This document shows positions 52,487-61,667 of a stretch of 64,000 nt of DNA, piece by piece. The notes under the pieces were generated by a model. The model had not been told where the DNA came from. It saw only the letters and a program-made list of their open reading frames with translations, and did no database searches. The stretch comes from Arcanobacterium bovis (GTDB lineage: Bacteria; Actinomycetota; Actinomycetes; Actinomycetales; Actinomycetaceae). The DNA is taken from the NCBI RefSeq assembly GCF_004331995.1, contig NZ_SJDT01000005.1:1-64000 (forward strand). The letters are read 5' to 3'. A program made the translations under genes and the position numbers. The first letter of the stretch is position 1; each line of letters opens with the position of its first letter.

Positions 52487-54760
52487 ATGGCTAGAGAACG
52501 CACCATCACAAACCTCATTGAACATTACGATGCTTGGGCTGGTGAAACGCCAGAATCGAGCGAGAATTGGTATGGCCGCGAGGCGAGCATGACCAACGAT
52601 CTCCATCCTTATACCGAATTGTTTTCACCGATCAAGATCAACAAGCTCACGATCAAAAACCGTATTGTGATGGCTCCGATGGGCAATATCAATATGGCCG
52701 AAGAGAACGGCCGCCCTGCCCCCATGATGCTTGAATATTTCTTTGAGCGGGCACGTGGCGGTGCTGGACTCATCACCACCGGCCTTGTGCCGGTGAGCCA
52801 CGGACTCGATGCTTCTGTTACCGAACTTGGTAAGTTGAGCTACTTCCCTCGCATTGATCGAAGCCGCACTGTATTGGCTGGTTGGCGCGACCTCGCCAAA
52901 GGTATTCACGCTCACGGATCGCGGGTATTTATCCAGCTCACCTCCGGTTTAGGACGTGTTGGTAACCCAGAATGCCTCGTGCACCAAAAGAAGTTCCCCC
53001 AATCGGCGTCGCTCAATCCAAACTTCTACATTCCTTCCATTCCTTCCCTCCCAATGTCTGATGTGAAACTTGGAAAGATCATCAAAAACACTGGTCAAGC
53101 TGCGGCTACAGCGAAAGCTATGGAAATAGACGGCGTTTATCTCCATGGGCATGAGGGATATTTGCTCGACCAAATGACCAGCCCGGCATTCAACCGCCGT
53201 AAGCTCGGAAAATATACCGACTGGCAGCGCTTTGGTGTTGATACTGTCAAGGAAATTAGGCGTCGTGTTGGGCCAGATTATCCCATCATGTATCGAATCG
53301 ATTTGTCCTTAGCGCTGGAAGAAACGTATTCCGATAAGGTGCTCGATTCTACTTACCTCGGCAAATTCCGTGGTGGTCGCACGGTGGCCGATACCTTGAA
53401 TTATATGGAAAGCCTAGTGCGTGCCGGCGTCGATATTTTCGACGTTGATCTCGGCTGTTACGACAACTGGTGGCTTCCTCATCCTCCCGCTTCCATGCCT
53501 GCCGGTTGTTTCCTTGATGTTTCCAAAATCGCGAAGGAACATTTCGAGCGCCATAATATCCTCTCCAACGCTGGCGTGCCTGTGCCGATCGTTGCCGTTG
53601 GTAAACTTGGTTATCCTGATCTTGCTGAGCGAGCACTGCGGGAGAATATGTGCGATATGGTGATGCTTGGGCGTCCATTGCTTGCCGACCCACAGTGGCC
53701 TGCGAAAGCGCAAGCAGGAGCGGTAAAAAACATCATTCCATGTATCGGTTGCCAAGAGGGTTGCGTAAACGAATTTGTGGAAGGCGGGCACCCGCAGTGC
53801 GCCGTCAATCCACGCACATCCTTCGAGTTCAAGTTCCCTCCGGTGCCGCCACGTACGGACAAGCCAAAGAAAATCGCGGTGATCGGTGCCGGTCCGGCCG
53901 GCTTAACCTTCGCCCACACTGCTTTTGCCCGAGGTCACGAGGTACATCTTTTTGAGGCTAGCGATCGCATCGGCGGACGTATTAACGCAGGTAGCGTGCC
54001 ACGCACGAAGTTCGATGTCGGAAACTACCTTCGTTTCTTACAGCGGCGGCTTGACGACGACGTCGCCAAGGGTTTGGTTTTCAAAAAGAACACCGCAGTT
54101 ACCCATTCCGATCTGAAGGATTACGACGCCGTTGTAGTTGCGATTGGTACCAATAATGCACTTCCGCCAATTGACGGAATCGATACGGCTACATGTGTAC
54201 AAGCTGTGGATTTGTTTGAAAATCCGGCTTTGCTTGAGGGTGTAAAATCGGTGACTATCATCGGTGGTGGATCGGTAGGTTGCGAGTTGGCGCATTGGCT
54301 AACTTACGAACATCATCGGGATGTAAAAGTGGTTGAAATGCGTAACCATTTCATGGACGGTACGTGCACAGCCAACCGTGGCCATCTCATCCACGCTCTC
54401 GAAGCAGCTGGCGTAGAGTTAATTAACGTTGCGAAAGTTGAGCGGATCGCAGGCGATAACGTTCAGATTGCACGAAATGTGCATAAGAACATACCGAATC
54501 CTTACAATACATGGACACCAATTTTGCCAGAGAATATCGAGAATCCGCTGGCACCTAAAGTAGGTATCGAGATTGAGCGGCGCACCATTAGTGCTGATCT
54601 TGTGGTATTTGCTACTGGCGGCTACGCGAATGACTCACTCTATTTCGATTTAGTTCACGCTGGCGAGCACGCAGAGGTACACAATATTGGTGACTCTTTC
54701 AAGGGCGGACGTATTTGGGAAGCTGTTAGTGCAGGGTATCGTCTTGCATTAACTGTGTGA
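52487..54760 (+). CDS. Old Yellow Enzyme-type FMN/[4Fe-4S]/FAD reductase
   Basis: A 757-residue three-domain enzyme like 2,4-dienoyl-CoA reductase/BaiCD-type reductases. An OYE TIM barrel runs about 40-400 (VMAPMGNINM, DGVYLHGHEGYLLDQMTSP, GRPLLADPQWP). The iron-sulfur site is CIGCQEGCVNEFV then Cys-Ala-Val-Asn-Pro. FAD and NAD(P) Rossmann motifs AVIGAGPAGLTFAHTA and TIIGGGSVGCELAHWL follow. AAGGGAG sets ATG 52487; a Met at residue 35 has only GAGG. Reduces activated alkenes with NAD(P)H. Substrate is unknown. A terminator follows directly. Confidence 0.88.
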   Translation: MARERTITNLIEHYDAWAGETPESSENWYGREASMTNDLHPYTELFSPIKINKLTIKNRIVMAPMGNINMAEENGRPAPMMLEYFFERARGGAGLITTGLVPVSHGLDASVTELGKLSYFPRIDRSRTVLAGWRDLAKGIHAHGSRVFIQLTSGLGRVGNPECLVHQKKFPQSASLNPNFYIPSIPSLPMSDVKLGKIIKNTGQAAATAKAMEIDGVYLHGHEGYLLDQMTSPAFNRRKLGKYTDWQRFGVDTVKEIRRRVGPDYPIMYRIDLSLALEETYSDKVLDSTYLGKFRGGRTVADTLNYMESLVRAGVDIFDVDLGCYDNWWLPHPPASMPAGCFLDVSKIAKEHFERHNILSNAGVPVPIVAVGKLGYPDLAERALRENMCDMVMLGRPLLADPQWPAKAQAGAVKNIIPCIGCQEGCVNEFVEGGHPQCAVNPRTSFEFKFPPVPPRTDKPKKIAVIGAGPAGLTFAHTAFARGHEVHLFEASDRIGGRINAGSVPRTKFDVGNYLRFLQRRLDDDVAKGLVFKKNTAVTHSDLKDYDAVVVAIGTNNALPPIDGIDTATCVQAVDLFENPALLEGVKSVTIIGGGSVGCELAHWLTYEHHRDVKVVEMRNHFMDGTCTANRGHLIHALEAAGVELINVAKVERIAGDNVQIARNVHKNIPNPYNTWTPILPENIENPLAPKVGIEIERRTISADLVVFATGGYANDSLYFDLVHAGEHAEVHNIGDSFKGGRIWEAVSAGYRLALTV

Positions 54761-54793
54761 TGACAACTTAATTTAAGCTGGCAACACAAGGAC

Positions 54794-54835
54794 GCTGGCG
54801 GTACAACAGCGATTCACAGCTGTTGTACCGCCAGC
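54794..54835. terminator. Bidirectional hairpin terminator
   Basis: A perfect 17-bp stem (54794-54810 with 54819-54835), 8-base loop, followed on the plus strand by TTTTAT. Between the OYE-type gene and convergent parB. Confidence 0.88.
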
Positions 54836-54856
54836 TTTTATATTCAGAATCTTCTA

Positions 54857-56155
54857 TCAATCACGCTTGATAACGTCGAGGATTCTCTCAAGATCGTCCA
54901 TCGAGGCGAAGTCAATCGTGATCTTGCCTTTACGTTGACCCATCGTAATTTTCACGCGGGTATCAAAGGTGTCGCCAAGTTGAGCTGCAATATCTGCGAG
55001 TTCTGGTGCCTGTGCGTGTGACGATGCCGTACGTTTAGTTTTTGGCTGTGTTTCATCGCCCATCGCAACAAGTTCTTCGACTGCACGTACTGATAAGCCC
55101 TCCGCCACGATCTTTTGCGCAACTCTTTCCATTGCGGCTGGATCAGGTAGGCCCAAGAGTGCACGCGCGTGACCTGCTGAAATAACTCCAGCGGCAACTC
55201 TACGTTGCACAAGTGCTGGCAATTTAAGCAAACGCAAGGTGTTGGAAATTTGTGGTCGAGAGCGCGCAATTCGCCGCGACAATTCTTCTTGAGTGCAACC
55301 AAAATCGTCAAGGAGTTGTTGGTAAGCGGCGGCTTCTTCCAAGGCGTTCAATTGTGCTCGATGTAGGTTTTCTAAGAGAGCGTCGCGAAGAAGATCGCCA
55401 TCTTCGGTTCTACGTACAACCGCTGGAACAACCTCATTGCCTGCAAGTTGTGATGCTCGCCAGCGGCGCTCACCCATAATAAGTTCATATCGAGCGTTAG
55501 GATATTCGTTTATTGGAGCTGTTAGCGGCCGAACCACAATTGGTTGGAGAACGCCAACTTCTTTAATAGAATCTGCGAGTTCTTGTAGATCGTCTTCGTC
55601 AAACACTTGGCGTGGCTGCTTGGTGTTAGGGATGATCTGGCCTACAGGAATCTCACCAAACGTGGCACCAGGCACCGGAACTAATTCATCCGTTTCACGT
55701 GAAACGGTAGCCGGCTCATGTTTGGTTGGCGCACCATTAGCCACTCTATCTTTTACTTGCTTAGCTCCCACTGATACTTCTGCAACATTTTGATCTGCTT
55801 GACCCGCAGAACCATCCACTTGTTGCTCAATCTTTTTGACTGGCGCTTTACCAGTGGACTTCTTGGCTTTCTTGGTTGAGTCAGAGGCTGTAGCTCGCTT
55901 CGATTGTTGACCAGTGGCTACAGCATTGGTCTTAGTAGTTGCCGTTGTTGCACCGGTATCAGCACCAATGCCAACACCAGTCTCTTTACGAACTTCGCTA
56001 CCAACAATTGCAGAACCTTCACTGTTAGCAGGAACGGCATCGTTTTGACGAGGATTATTAAAGAATACGTCAATCGGGCTGTATTTATTCTCTGTCTGAC
56101 TTTCAGGAATCAGCGCACCAATTCCGCGTCCAAGGCCCCTACGTTTTTCAGCCAT
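54857..56155 (-). CDS. parB: Chromosome partitioning protein ParB
   Basis: A 432-residue CTPase/DNA-binding protein. The N-terminus [18 protein letters not shown] is the ParA-interacting peptide. A 130-residue low-complexity Thr/Ala/Lys tract follows (about 30-160). The CTP-binding ParB/N domain has [13 protein letters not shown], followed by [38 protein letters not shown], and a C-terminal dimer domain. A parS site lies inside the gene (55692-55705). Binds parS and loads along DNA with ParA. SD AAAGGA is close to the ATG. It is separated from parA by 350 bp instead of overlapping it. Confidence 0.96.
   Translation of the reverse strand: MAEKRRGLGRGIGALIPESQTENKYSPIDVFFNNPRQNDAVPANSEGSAIVGSEVRKETGVGIGADTGATTATTKTNAVATGQQSKRATASDSTKKAKKSTGKAPVKKIEQQVDGSAGQADQNVAEVSVGAKQVKDRVANGAPTKHEPATVSRETDELVPVPGATFGEIPVGQIIPNTKQPRQVFDEDDLQELADSIKEVGVLQPIVVRPLTAPINEYPNARYELIMGERRWRASQLAGNEVVPAVVRRTEDGDLLRDALLENLHRAQLNALEEAAAYQQLLDDFGCTQEELSRRIARSRPQISNTLRLLKLPALVQRRVAAGVISAGHARALLGLPDPAAMERVAQKIVAEGLSVRAVEELVAMGDETQPKTKRTASSHAQAPELADIAAQLGDTFDTRVKITMGQRKGKITIDFASMDDLERILDVIKRD
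55692..55705. promoter_or_regulatory. parS site within parB
   Basis: GTTTCACGTGAAAC, the conserved ParB-binding palindrome with 14-bp perfect symmetry, encoding VSRETDEL-type residues in parB. Confidence 0.85.
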
Positions 56156-56504
56156 ATTTCCTTTATCCTCTTCTCTTATTCTTTATATCGATGCCAATAT
56201 TTTTTATTCTATGTAGTAACAGGCGATCGCGTAAATCTTCTCATGAAATCATTCTGTTCACATCTACTTCAGAATCCGAATTTCTATGAAGCCTGTATGA
56301 GCTATGAGCTTCTTGCGCTGACTTATCGTTTCCTTGTATACCCAAAATCCTGCGATGCTATGTTATGCGAAGCGTCCATATCTGAACCATCTTGAGCAAA
56401 GGCATACAGCACGAAATATGTTGTCTGTGGGTCTCTAAATAGCCTCGCTGCTGTAGTAAGTTCATGCTGTATAAAGTTTCATACCGTCGCCCGACTCGAT
56501 TTTA
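56156..56504. other. 349-bp gap between parB and parA
   Basis: No supported gene on either strand. It holds the parB leader and probably its own promoter. No parS site, hairpin or RNA motif was recognised here. Confidence 0.5.
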
Positions 56505-57467
56505 TTAAGCACGGGACGCAAGTTCTTTTGCAGCTGCCAAATAGGCCACCGCACCTGTGGAGCGCGGATCATAAGTGATCACCGTCTGTTGAAAACTAGG
56601 TGCTTCAGATATGCGGATATTTCTGGGAATTTCTACGCTAAGTGTCTCGTTCGGGAAATAGTTTCGAACTTCCTGGGCAACATCTTGAGAAAGATTTGTG
56701 CGCTTGTCAAACATCGTGAGCAGAATAGTGGAAATTGAAAGCTTAGGGTTCAACGAATTCTTTACGTTGTTGATCGTCTTCATCAACTGCGTCAAACCTT
56801 CAAGTGCGTAGTATTCAGCTTGAATCGGAATCATAATTTCCTGCGCAGCAACAAGAGCGTTCAAGGTAAGAAGACCTAATGACGGTGGACAATCAATAAT
56901 CACATAATCCACATTCAATGTTTCACGTGAAACATTGATATATTCTTCCACCGCGCGCTTTAATCTATATTCACGATCATCTGCCATCACAAGTTCAATT
57001 TCCGCAGAAGAAAGATCTACCGTGGCCGGCGCAATATAAAGACCCTCTAGATCGGGGCACTTCGCCACAATCTCAGTTAGAGATTTTTCGCCAGTAATAA
57101 CATCGTAGATAGAGGGAATACCCGACTTATGTTCAACACCAAGTGCAGTAGAAGCGTTCCCTTGCGGATCAAAGTCGATTACTAAAACAGTAAGGCCACC
57201 ATCCGCTAAAGCTGCCGCCATATTTACCGCGGAGGTTGTTTTACCCACTCCACCTTTTTGATTGGCAACGGTAATAATACGGGTAACTTCAGGTTTTTTG
57301 AAGCGAGAAGCTTTTACTTCGCGCAATACTTCGTGATCGTGAGCTAGTTGGGCACCAAGTGGAGAGTCTTCAGAAAATGAAGCAGTAAATGACCGTGCCT
57401 GCGTATCGGTATTACTATTTTTTACTCCGCTTAAATCAGCTTCGAGCATTTTTCTTGGATCAGCCAC
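56505..57467 (-). CDS. parA: Chromosome partitioning ATPase ParA
   Basis: A 320-residue Walker-type ATPase. The deviant Walker A is VANQKGGVGKTTSAVNMAAAL, then DFDPQGNASTALG, and VIIDCPPSLGLLTLNAL (Walker B region). It moves ParB-parS complexes to segregate origins. The GTG at 57467 has AAGGAG at 57473-57478; the longer reading from 57515 lacks that. It has a perfect parS inside (56919-56934) and another upstream (57562-57577). The gene lies between rsmG and parB. Confidence 0.96.
   Translation of the reverse strand: MADPRKMLEADLSGVKNSNTDTQARSFTASFSEDSPLGAQLAHDHEVLREVKASRFKKPEVTRIITVANQKGGVGKTTSAVNMAAALADGGLTVLVIDFDPQGNASTALGVEHKSGIPSIYDVITGEKSLTEIVAKCPDLEGLYIAPATVDLSSAEIELVMADDREYRLKRAVEEYINVSRETLNVDYVIIDCPPSLGLLTLNALVAAQEIMIPIQAEYYALEGLTQLMKTINNVKNSLNPKLSISTILLTMFDKRTNLSQDVAQEVRNYFPNETLSVEIPRNIRISEAPSFQQTVITYDPRSTGAVAYLAAAKELASRA
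56919..56934. promoter_or_regulatory. parS site within parA
   Basis: TGTTTCACGTGAAACA, perfect 16-bp palindrome, extended to a 22-bp palindrome by flanking CAA/TTG. Lies in the parA coding region. Confidence 0.95.
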
Positions 57468-57561
57468 AACTACTCCTTGGTCTACGTCTACATGTAGTCT
57501 ACAGTGATTCGACAATATTCAATACTGCGATCTAACAAGTTGTGCAAAACCCAGCACACCA

Positions 57562-57577
57562 TGTTTCACGTGAAACA
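57562..57577. promoter_or_regulatory. parS site between parA and rsmG
   Basis: TGTTTCACGTGAAACA, perfect 16-bp palindrome, 96 bp upstream of the parA start codon. Could both recruit ParB and repress parA transcription. Confidence 0.95.
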
Positions 57578-57673
57578 TCGCAGCAACGTCCCAAAATTAA
57601 ACAAATAGGGTTGCCCGCATATCTACTTGCTATTACGCACCATTAGTCTAGCCATCCCATTACCCAATCAACA

Positions 57674-58330
57674 TCAAGCATCGTGTTTGCGGAGCTCAAC
57701 AACCCTTGTACCTTCGTCACATCCCCAAACATCAACATCGTAAATATCAGCCCATTTAACTTTGTACTTCTTAAGTTGTGGAACAGCCTCATCAATTTCT
57801 TGTTCTGCTTTTCCGCCTTTCAAGGCCAATAATGAGCCACCTAGTTTTGTCAGCGGTAGAGTCCACGGGATCAACTTCTTCAACGCCGCAACTGCACGCG
57901 CAGTCACATAATCAGTTGTATGTTTCCCCACCAAATCCTCGGCGCGTGCATGAAGGATTTCTACATTAGCTAAATCCAACTGCTCAGCCACATAGCGTAG
58001 CCATTCTACGCGCCGTTCCATCGTCTCAATCAAAAACACCTTTACGTCAGGGCGCACCACCGCGATAACCACGCCCGGGAAACCTGCGCCCGAACCAACA
58101 TCGGATAATGACGCTCCTTGCGACACATATTCACAAATCGGCAAAGAATTGAGGATATGCCGATCCCATAGCCGTGCCATCTCACGTGGACCCACCAATC
58201 CACGAAGCTGACCTTCATCTTCCAAAAGCTTCGCAAACTTTAATAGTTTGCTCCACACGTCAGCTCCAAATTTCTCAGCTCCGCCTGCCGGGGGATCCTG
58301 CACTTCAATCTCGCCATTTTGATTCGTCAT
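57674..58330 (-). CDS. rsmG: 16S rRNA (guanine527-N7)-methyltransferase
   Basis: A 218-residue SAM-dependent methyltransferase (GidB). LSDVGSGAGFPGVVIAVV is the SAM-binding loop. RHILNSLPI and VTARAVAALKKLIPW are the RsmG motifs. The start ATG at 58330 is plain. Methylates G527 of 16S rRNA; loss gives low-level streptomycin resistance in other bacteria. Order jag-rsmG-parA as in actinobacteria. A terminator-like hairpin precedes it. Confidence 0.95.
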   Translation of the reverse strand: MTNQNGEIEVQDPPAGGAEKFGADVWSKLLKFAKLLEDEGQLRGLVGPREMARLWDRHILNSLPICEYVSQGASLSDVGSGAGFPGVVIAVVRPDVKVFLIETMERRVEWLRYVAEQLDLANVEILHARAEDLVGKHTTDYVTARAVAALKKLIPWTLPLTKLGGSLLALKGGKAEQEIDEAVPQLKKYKVKWADIYDVDVWGCDEGTRVVELRKHDA

Positions 58331-58359
58331 AATACAAGTTCACCATGAATCTTAGAAAA

Positions 58360-58394
58360 GGAAAACTCCCCAACTCAAAGCTGGAGAGTTTTCC
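58360..58394 (-). terminator. Hairpin between jag and rsmG
   Basis: Stem of 13 bp with one mismatch (58360-58372 with 58382-58394) and 9-base loop. On the minus strand it is followed by CTTTTCT. It may attenuate the jag transcript before rsmG. Confidence 0.6.
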
Positions 58395-58426
58395 AAACAG
58401 TAAATCATTCACCAATTACTGTGAGA

Positions 58427-59005
58427 TCATTCCTCACCATCAGCAAATTCTTCTTCGTCTTCAAAACCTTCTTCGTCAAGCTCTTCAACATCCTCTTCGT
58501 CAGGAACCGAAATAACAACGTGCCTACCCGCACCAAAACCGGACGAATCCGAGAAAAGACCTGCAGCCGCTACGACGTCGTGAACCACCTTGCGCTCGAA
58601 AGGATTCATCGGACGCAGCGCGACGTCGTCGCCCGTTGCCAAAACTTTTGCAACCGCTTCCTGCGCAATCTCTTGAATCTCTTTGCGATGGCCTTCTCGA
58701 TAACCAAGCACATCGAGCATCAGTCGCGAACGCATACCTGTCTGACTCTGCACAGCAAGGCGCGTGAGCTCCTGGAGTGCATCCAAAGACTCGCCGCGTT
58801 TACCGATCAATCGCTTAAGACGACGATCGCCGCCGTCTTCGTGCACAATGGCAACCGACGCGCGATCTGCCTCCACCGAAATCTCGATATCGCCGTCGAG
58901 ATCAGCAATATCGAGCAGCTCTTCGAGGTAATCGGCAGCAAAATCGCCCTCTTCGTCGAGATTAGGAACCAAGACTTCGTCCATTTCAAGTTCTTCTTCA
59001 GTCAT
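58427..59005 (-). CDS. jag: Jag/KhpB RNA-binding protein
   Basis: A 192-residue protein without the Jag_N domain: KH domain (residues 35-95; RRLKRLIGKRGESLDALQEL) and R3H domain (about 115-170; MNPFERKVVHDVV, then FGAGRHVVISVP), with acidic tails at both ends (DEEGFEDEEEF). Binds RNA and couples to cell-wall synthesis in Firmicutes. AAGG precedes the ATG. Encoded after yidC in the standard yidC-jag pair. Confidence 0.93.
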   Translation of the reverse strand: MTEEELEMDEVLVPNLDEEGDFAADYLEELLDIADLDGDIEISVEADRASVAIVHEDGGDRRLKRLIGKRGESLDALQELTRLAVQSQTGMRSRLMLDVLGYREGHRKEIQEIAQEAVAKVLATGDDVALRPMNPFERKVVHDVVAAAGLFSDSSGFGAGRHVVISVPDEEDVEELDEEGFEDEEEFADGEE

Positions 59006-59038
59006 AATTTTCCTTACTTCATTGCCTTGGCGGCAGGA

Positions 59039-60196
59039 TCAGAAATTTCGATCTTTTTTGTTGTTTTGCTGCTGCTTCTTGCGTGCGTTCTTCTTTTCTT
59101 GTGCACGACGGCGCTCAGCAAGGCGACGCTCGTAGCGCTTCTGTGCGCGTTCGGCGTCGGTTAATCCGTCAAGTCCACGTACTTCCGAACTCTCGTTCTT
59201 TTCTTCCGACGGCGTTGGCTCCTGTAGAACATTCTTAGCAGCGGCTTTCTTTGAGCGAGCTTTTCCTAGCGGTTGAACACGCTGACCACCTTGGTTTTCA
59301 GAATCATCCGCATCTTCCTCGGGGGAAAGACCTTTTGCAATTCGCTTTTGGCGGAGCTTCTCTTGACGCTGACGGTAGGCTTCCGAACCTGGAGTTGGGT
59401 TGTTGTTCAGCATCCATGTTTGCTGGCCAATGTTCCAAATGTTTCCGGTAAGCCAGTACACCAACACACCAATCTGGAAGGTAGTACCAGTGAAGATGTA
59501 AATGAGTGGCATGCCGTAGAGCATGTACTTTTGCATCTTGTATGCAGGGTTGGAAGGATCGAGAGCGGTGTCGGGCATATTCTTCGTCATCAGCTGTTTC
59601 TGAGTGAAGAACAGTGTAGCGATCATCAAAGCGATGAGTACAACTGCTACCACAATGACTGAGCGTGGCGAACTGAAGTTCGACGATGTTCCGATGGAGC
59701 TAGCTAGGGGAGCGCCAAAAACTTTTGATTCTGCAATATGTTTTGCAACTGTTTCATTGATCGGACCAATCGATGGACGCATATATTTACCCTCAGAGAG
59801 TGGTAAAACAGCGTAGAGAAGTCTGAACAGCGAAAAGAATATTGGCATTTGGATCAATACTGGCATACACGATGCAAATGGCGACGTACCGTGCTCGCGG
59901 TATAGTGCCATCATTTCTTCTTGCTGGCGCTGCTGAGAGAGTGGATCCTTGCGACCCTTGTACTTCTTTTGAATCTTCTGAATTTCTGGATTCAGCTGTT
60001 GCCCCAAGCGCGCCGCTTTGGTCTGCTTATTAAAGAGCGGAATCATCAGGGCACGAACGACGACGGTGAGACCGACGATGGATAGCACCCACGCTACTCC
60101 AGCGCCATCGCTCATACCTAGCGTGGTAAGAAGCGAATGTACGCCGGACATAATCCAGGCAATAATCCACATGATCGGATAAAGAATTGTATCCAC
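59039..60196 (-). CDS. yidC: Membrane protein insertase YidC
   Basis: A 385-residue Oxa1-type insertase. The TM helices include IMWIIAWIMSGVHSLLTTLG, VVVRALMIPLFNKQTKAARL (the conserved arginine lies here), SPFASCMPVLIQMPIFFSLF and GTTFQIGVLVYWLTGNIWNI, with a long charged C-terminal tail (RYERRLAERRRAQEKKNARK). GTG start at 60196. Inserts inner-membrane proteins alone or with SecYEG. Position rnpA-yidD-yidC-jag is standard. Confidence 0.96.
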   Translation of the reverse strand: MDTILYPIMWIIAWIMSGVHSLLTTLGMSDGAGVAWVLSIVGLTVVVRALMIPLFNKQTKAARLGQQLNPEIQKIQKKYKGRKDPLSQQRQQEEMMALYREHGTSPFASCMPVLIQMPIFFSLFRLLYAVLPLSEGKYMRPSIGPINETVAKHIAESKVFGAPLASSIGTSSNFSSPRSVIVVAVVLIALMIATLFFTQKQLMTKNMPDTALDPSNPAYKMQKYMLYGMPLIYIFTGTTFQIGVLVYWLTGNIWNIGQQTWMLNNNPTPGSEAYRQRQEKLRQKRIAKGLSPEEDADDSENQGGQRVQPLGKARSKKAAAKNVLQEPTPSEEKNESSEVRGLDGLTDAERAQKRYERRLAERRRAQEKKNARKKQQQNNKKDRNF

Positions 60197-60265
60197 TGTT
60201 CTACTTTCGGTTTGGTCTTTTTATTCTATAAATCCTATTCGAACTATTTGTTCGTTACGCCGCTT

Positions 60266-60739
60266 TTAATCTTGTTGATTAGACGTAGCATTAGGATCTA
60301 AAGCTTGTTTTTGTCGATATTCTATTAGTTCTGCATAACCGAGTGGCTTGTGTGGCCATTGACCGGGCTGAGGTACCCAATCCACGCCACCTTTGCTCCA
60401 CGGATTGCAGCGGAGAATTCTCCAACTAGTCAAAAGTGTACCCTTGATTGGCCCATGAATCTGAATTGACTCAATTGCATATTGAGAGCACGTTGGTTGA
60501 TAGCGGCATCTACGTGGGGTATAAGCCGAAATATTGCGCTGATACCACCTAATACAGGCCACAAATAGGCGAGAAAGAGGATTTCTCGAAAGCTGTTCTT
60601 CACCCTGCGCACCGGGATAAACATTTGGTTGATCATTGGGTTGAACATCTCGTTGTGCAGTTGTTTGAGCGCCAAACGGAGAAAAATCATCTTTGCCGCA
60701 TGTATGCGATTGGTGATTTGTGTGCGATTGATTATTCAT
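60266..60739 (-). CDS. yidD: Membrane protein insertion efficiency factor YidD
   Basis: A 157-residue protein: ARRCRYQPTCSQYAIESI-type core (YTPRRCRYQPTCSQYA), the GGVDWVP segment, and the WRILRCNPWSKGG motif of YidD. An N-terminal 65-residue Asn/Gln/His-rich extension is longer than usual. ATG at 60739 has AGGAG upstream and overlaps the rnpA stop (ATGA), so start and coupling are clear. Helps YidC with insertion. Confidence 0.93.
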   Translation of the reverse strand: MNNQSHTNHQSHTCGKDDFSPFGAQTTAQRDVQPNDQPNVYPGAQGEEQLSRNPLSRLFVACIRWYQRNISAYTPRRCRYQPTCSQYAIESIQIHGPIKGTLLTSWRILRCNPWSKGGVDWVPQPGQWPHKPLGYAELIEYRQKQALDPNATSNQQD

Positions 60740-61116
60740 CGTGACTCCTGAAGAATATTGAGCCGACGAAATTCGCGCACAAGTGCCTTTTCTAATGTGT
60801 GAAAGTCGGCACCAGCTGCAGGGGAAAGCGCGCGAATTACAAGCGCATCGCATTCAAGATCATCAACATAATTCCTCAAAATATGCCGAAGTTTGCGTGT
60901 AACGCGATGCCGCACAACCGAGTTACCAACCGCCTTGCCAACCACAAAACCAATCTTTTTATCCACAACGAAGCCGACCTCATCGAGGCCGGCTTCGTTG
61001 ACTTGCCCATCACACAATGTGTGGACAACTAGAAACTGATTTCCGCTGCGCTTACCATGACGAAAAACTTGTGAAAACTCGCCAGATTTTCGCATCCGGT
61101 TTGCTGCAGGCAGCAT
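60736..61116 (-). CDS. rnpA: Ribonuclease P protein component
   Basis: A 126-residue basic protein, RNase P protein. RMRKSGEFSQVFRHGKRSG lies at the N-terminus, KKIGFVVGKAVGNSVVRHRV carries the RNR-type motif region (RHRVTRKLRH). The ATG at 61116 lies seven bases after the rpmH stop; the longer reading from 61176 overlaps rpmH and is not real. Processes 5' leaders of tRNA with M1 RNA. Confidence 0.93.
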   Translation of the reverse strand: MLPAANRMRKSGEFSQVFRHGKRSGNQFLVVHTLCDGQVNEAGLDEVGFVVDKKIGFVVGKAVGNSVVRHRVTRKLRHILRNYVDDLECDALVIRALSPAAGADFHTLEKALVREFRRLNILQESR

Positions 61117-61123
61117 AATTACA

Positions 61124-61264
61124 TCAGGCGGATAGCTTTGCGCGACCCTTGCGACGACGTGCAGCGAGAACTGCACGACCTGCGCGGGTGCTCATACGCT
61201 TACGGAAGCCGTGAACCTTCGCACGACGACGGTTGTTCGGCTGGAACGTACGCTTGGTAGACAT
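61124..61264 (-). CDS. rpmH: Ribosomal protein L34
   Basis: A 46-residue, strongly basic protein. The conserved L34 start [19 protein letters not shown] leads into [12 protein letters not shown] and [15 protein letters not shown] precedes the ATG at 61264. First gene of the rpmH-rnpA-yidD-yidC-jag set, facing away from dnaA. Too short for most ORF lists but unambiguous. Confidence 0.97.
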   Translation of the reverse strand: MSTKRTFQPNNRRRAKVHGFRKRMSTRAGRAVLAARRRKGRAKLSA

Positions 61265-61667
61265 GGGTTAACTCCCACTTATTGAACTTACTTCACCAAA
61301 ATGTTCCTGAAATCGTCAATATCTCAATCATATTTTGGTGTGTGTACCTTCTATGCACACATGACCATATGACTCTACGCGACTTTTCGCCGCCAGGTCA
61401 ATAAATATCCGGTTTCTCGTGACTGATATCTCAAGGCCTAAATATGAACAATTCCATTTTCTTTCGCTTTCCACACCTGTGGTTATTTTTCGGAAAAAGA
61501 CTTTCTGCTGATTTTTAGCCGAGAAGCGATATAAATTACAAAGATGTAATATCCACAGCTGTGAATATCGCTGTGGATAACTGTGGACGTTTCCACAGTT
61601 TCTGTTTTATTATTAACGAGTTATCTGTTATGGGATGATTTATCAACGAATACCTGGAGCCAATATT
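61265..61667. other. Divergent rpmH-dnaA intergenic region with DnaA boxes
   Basis: No gene. It carries a perfect DnaA box (TGTGGATAA at 61572-61580), a single-mismatch box (61549-61557) and further partial boxes (61467-61597). They probably serve DnaA autoregulation or the origin's left half. AT-rich TTTTATTATTAACGAG follows toward dnaA. Confidence 0.65.

Noticed and set aside
55904-56395. 163-codon open frame over the parB start and the parA-parB gap
   Set aside because: Most is antisense to parB; composition is not protein-like and it has no SD.
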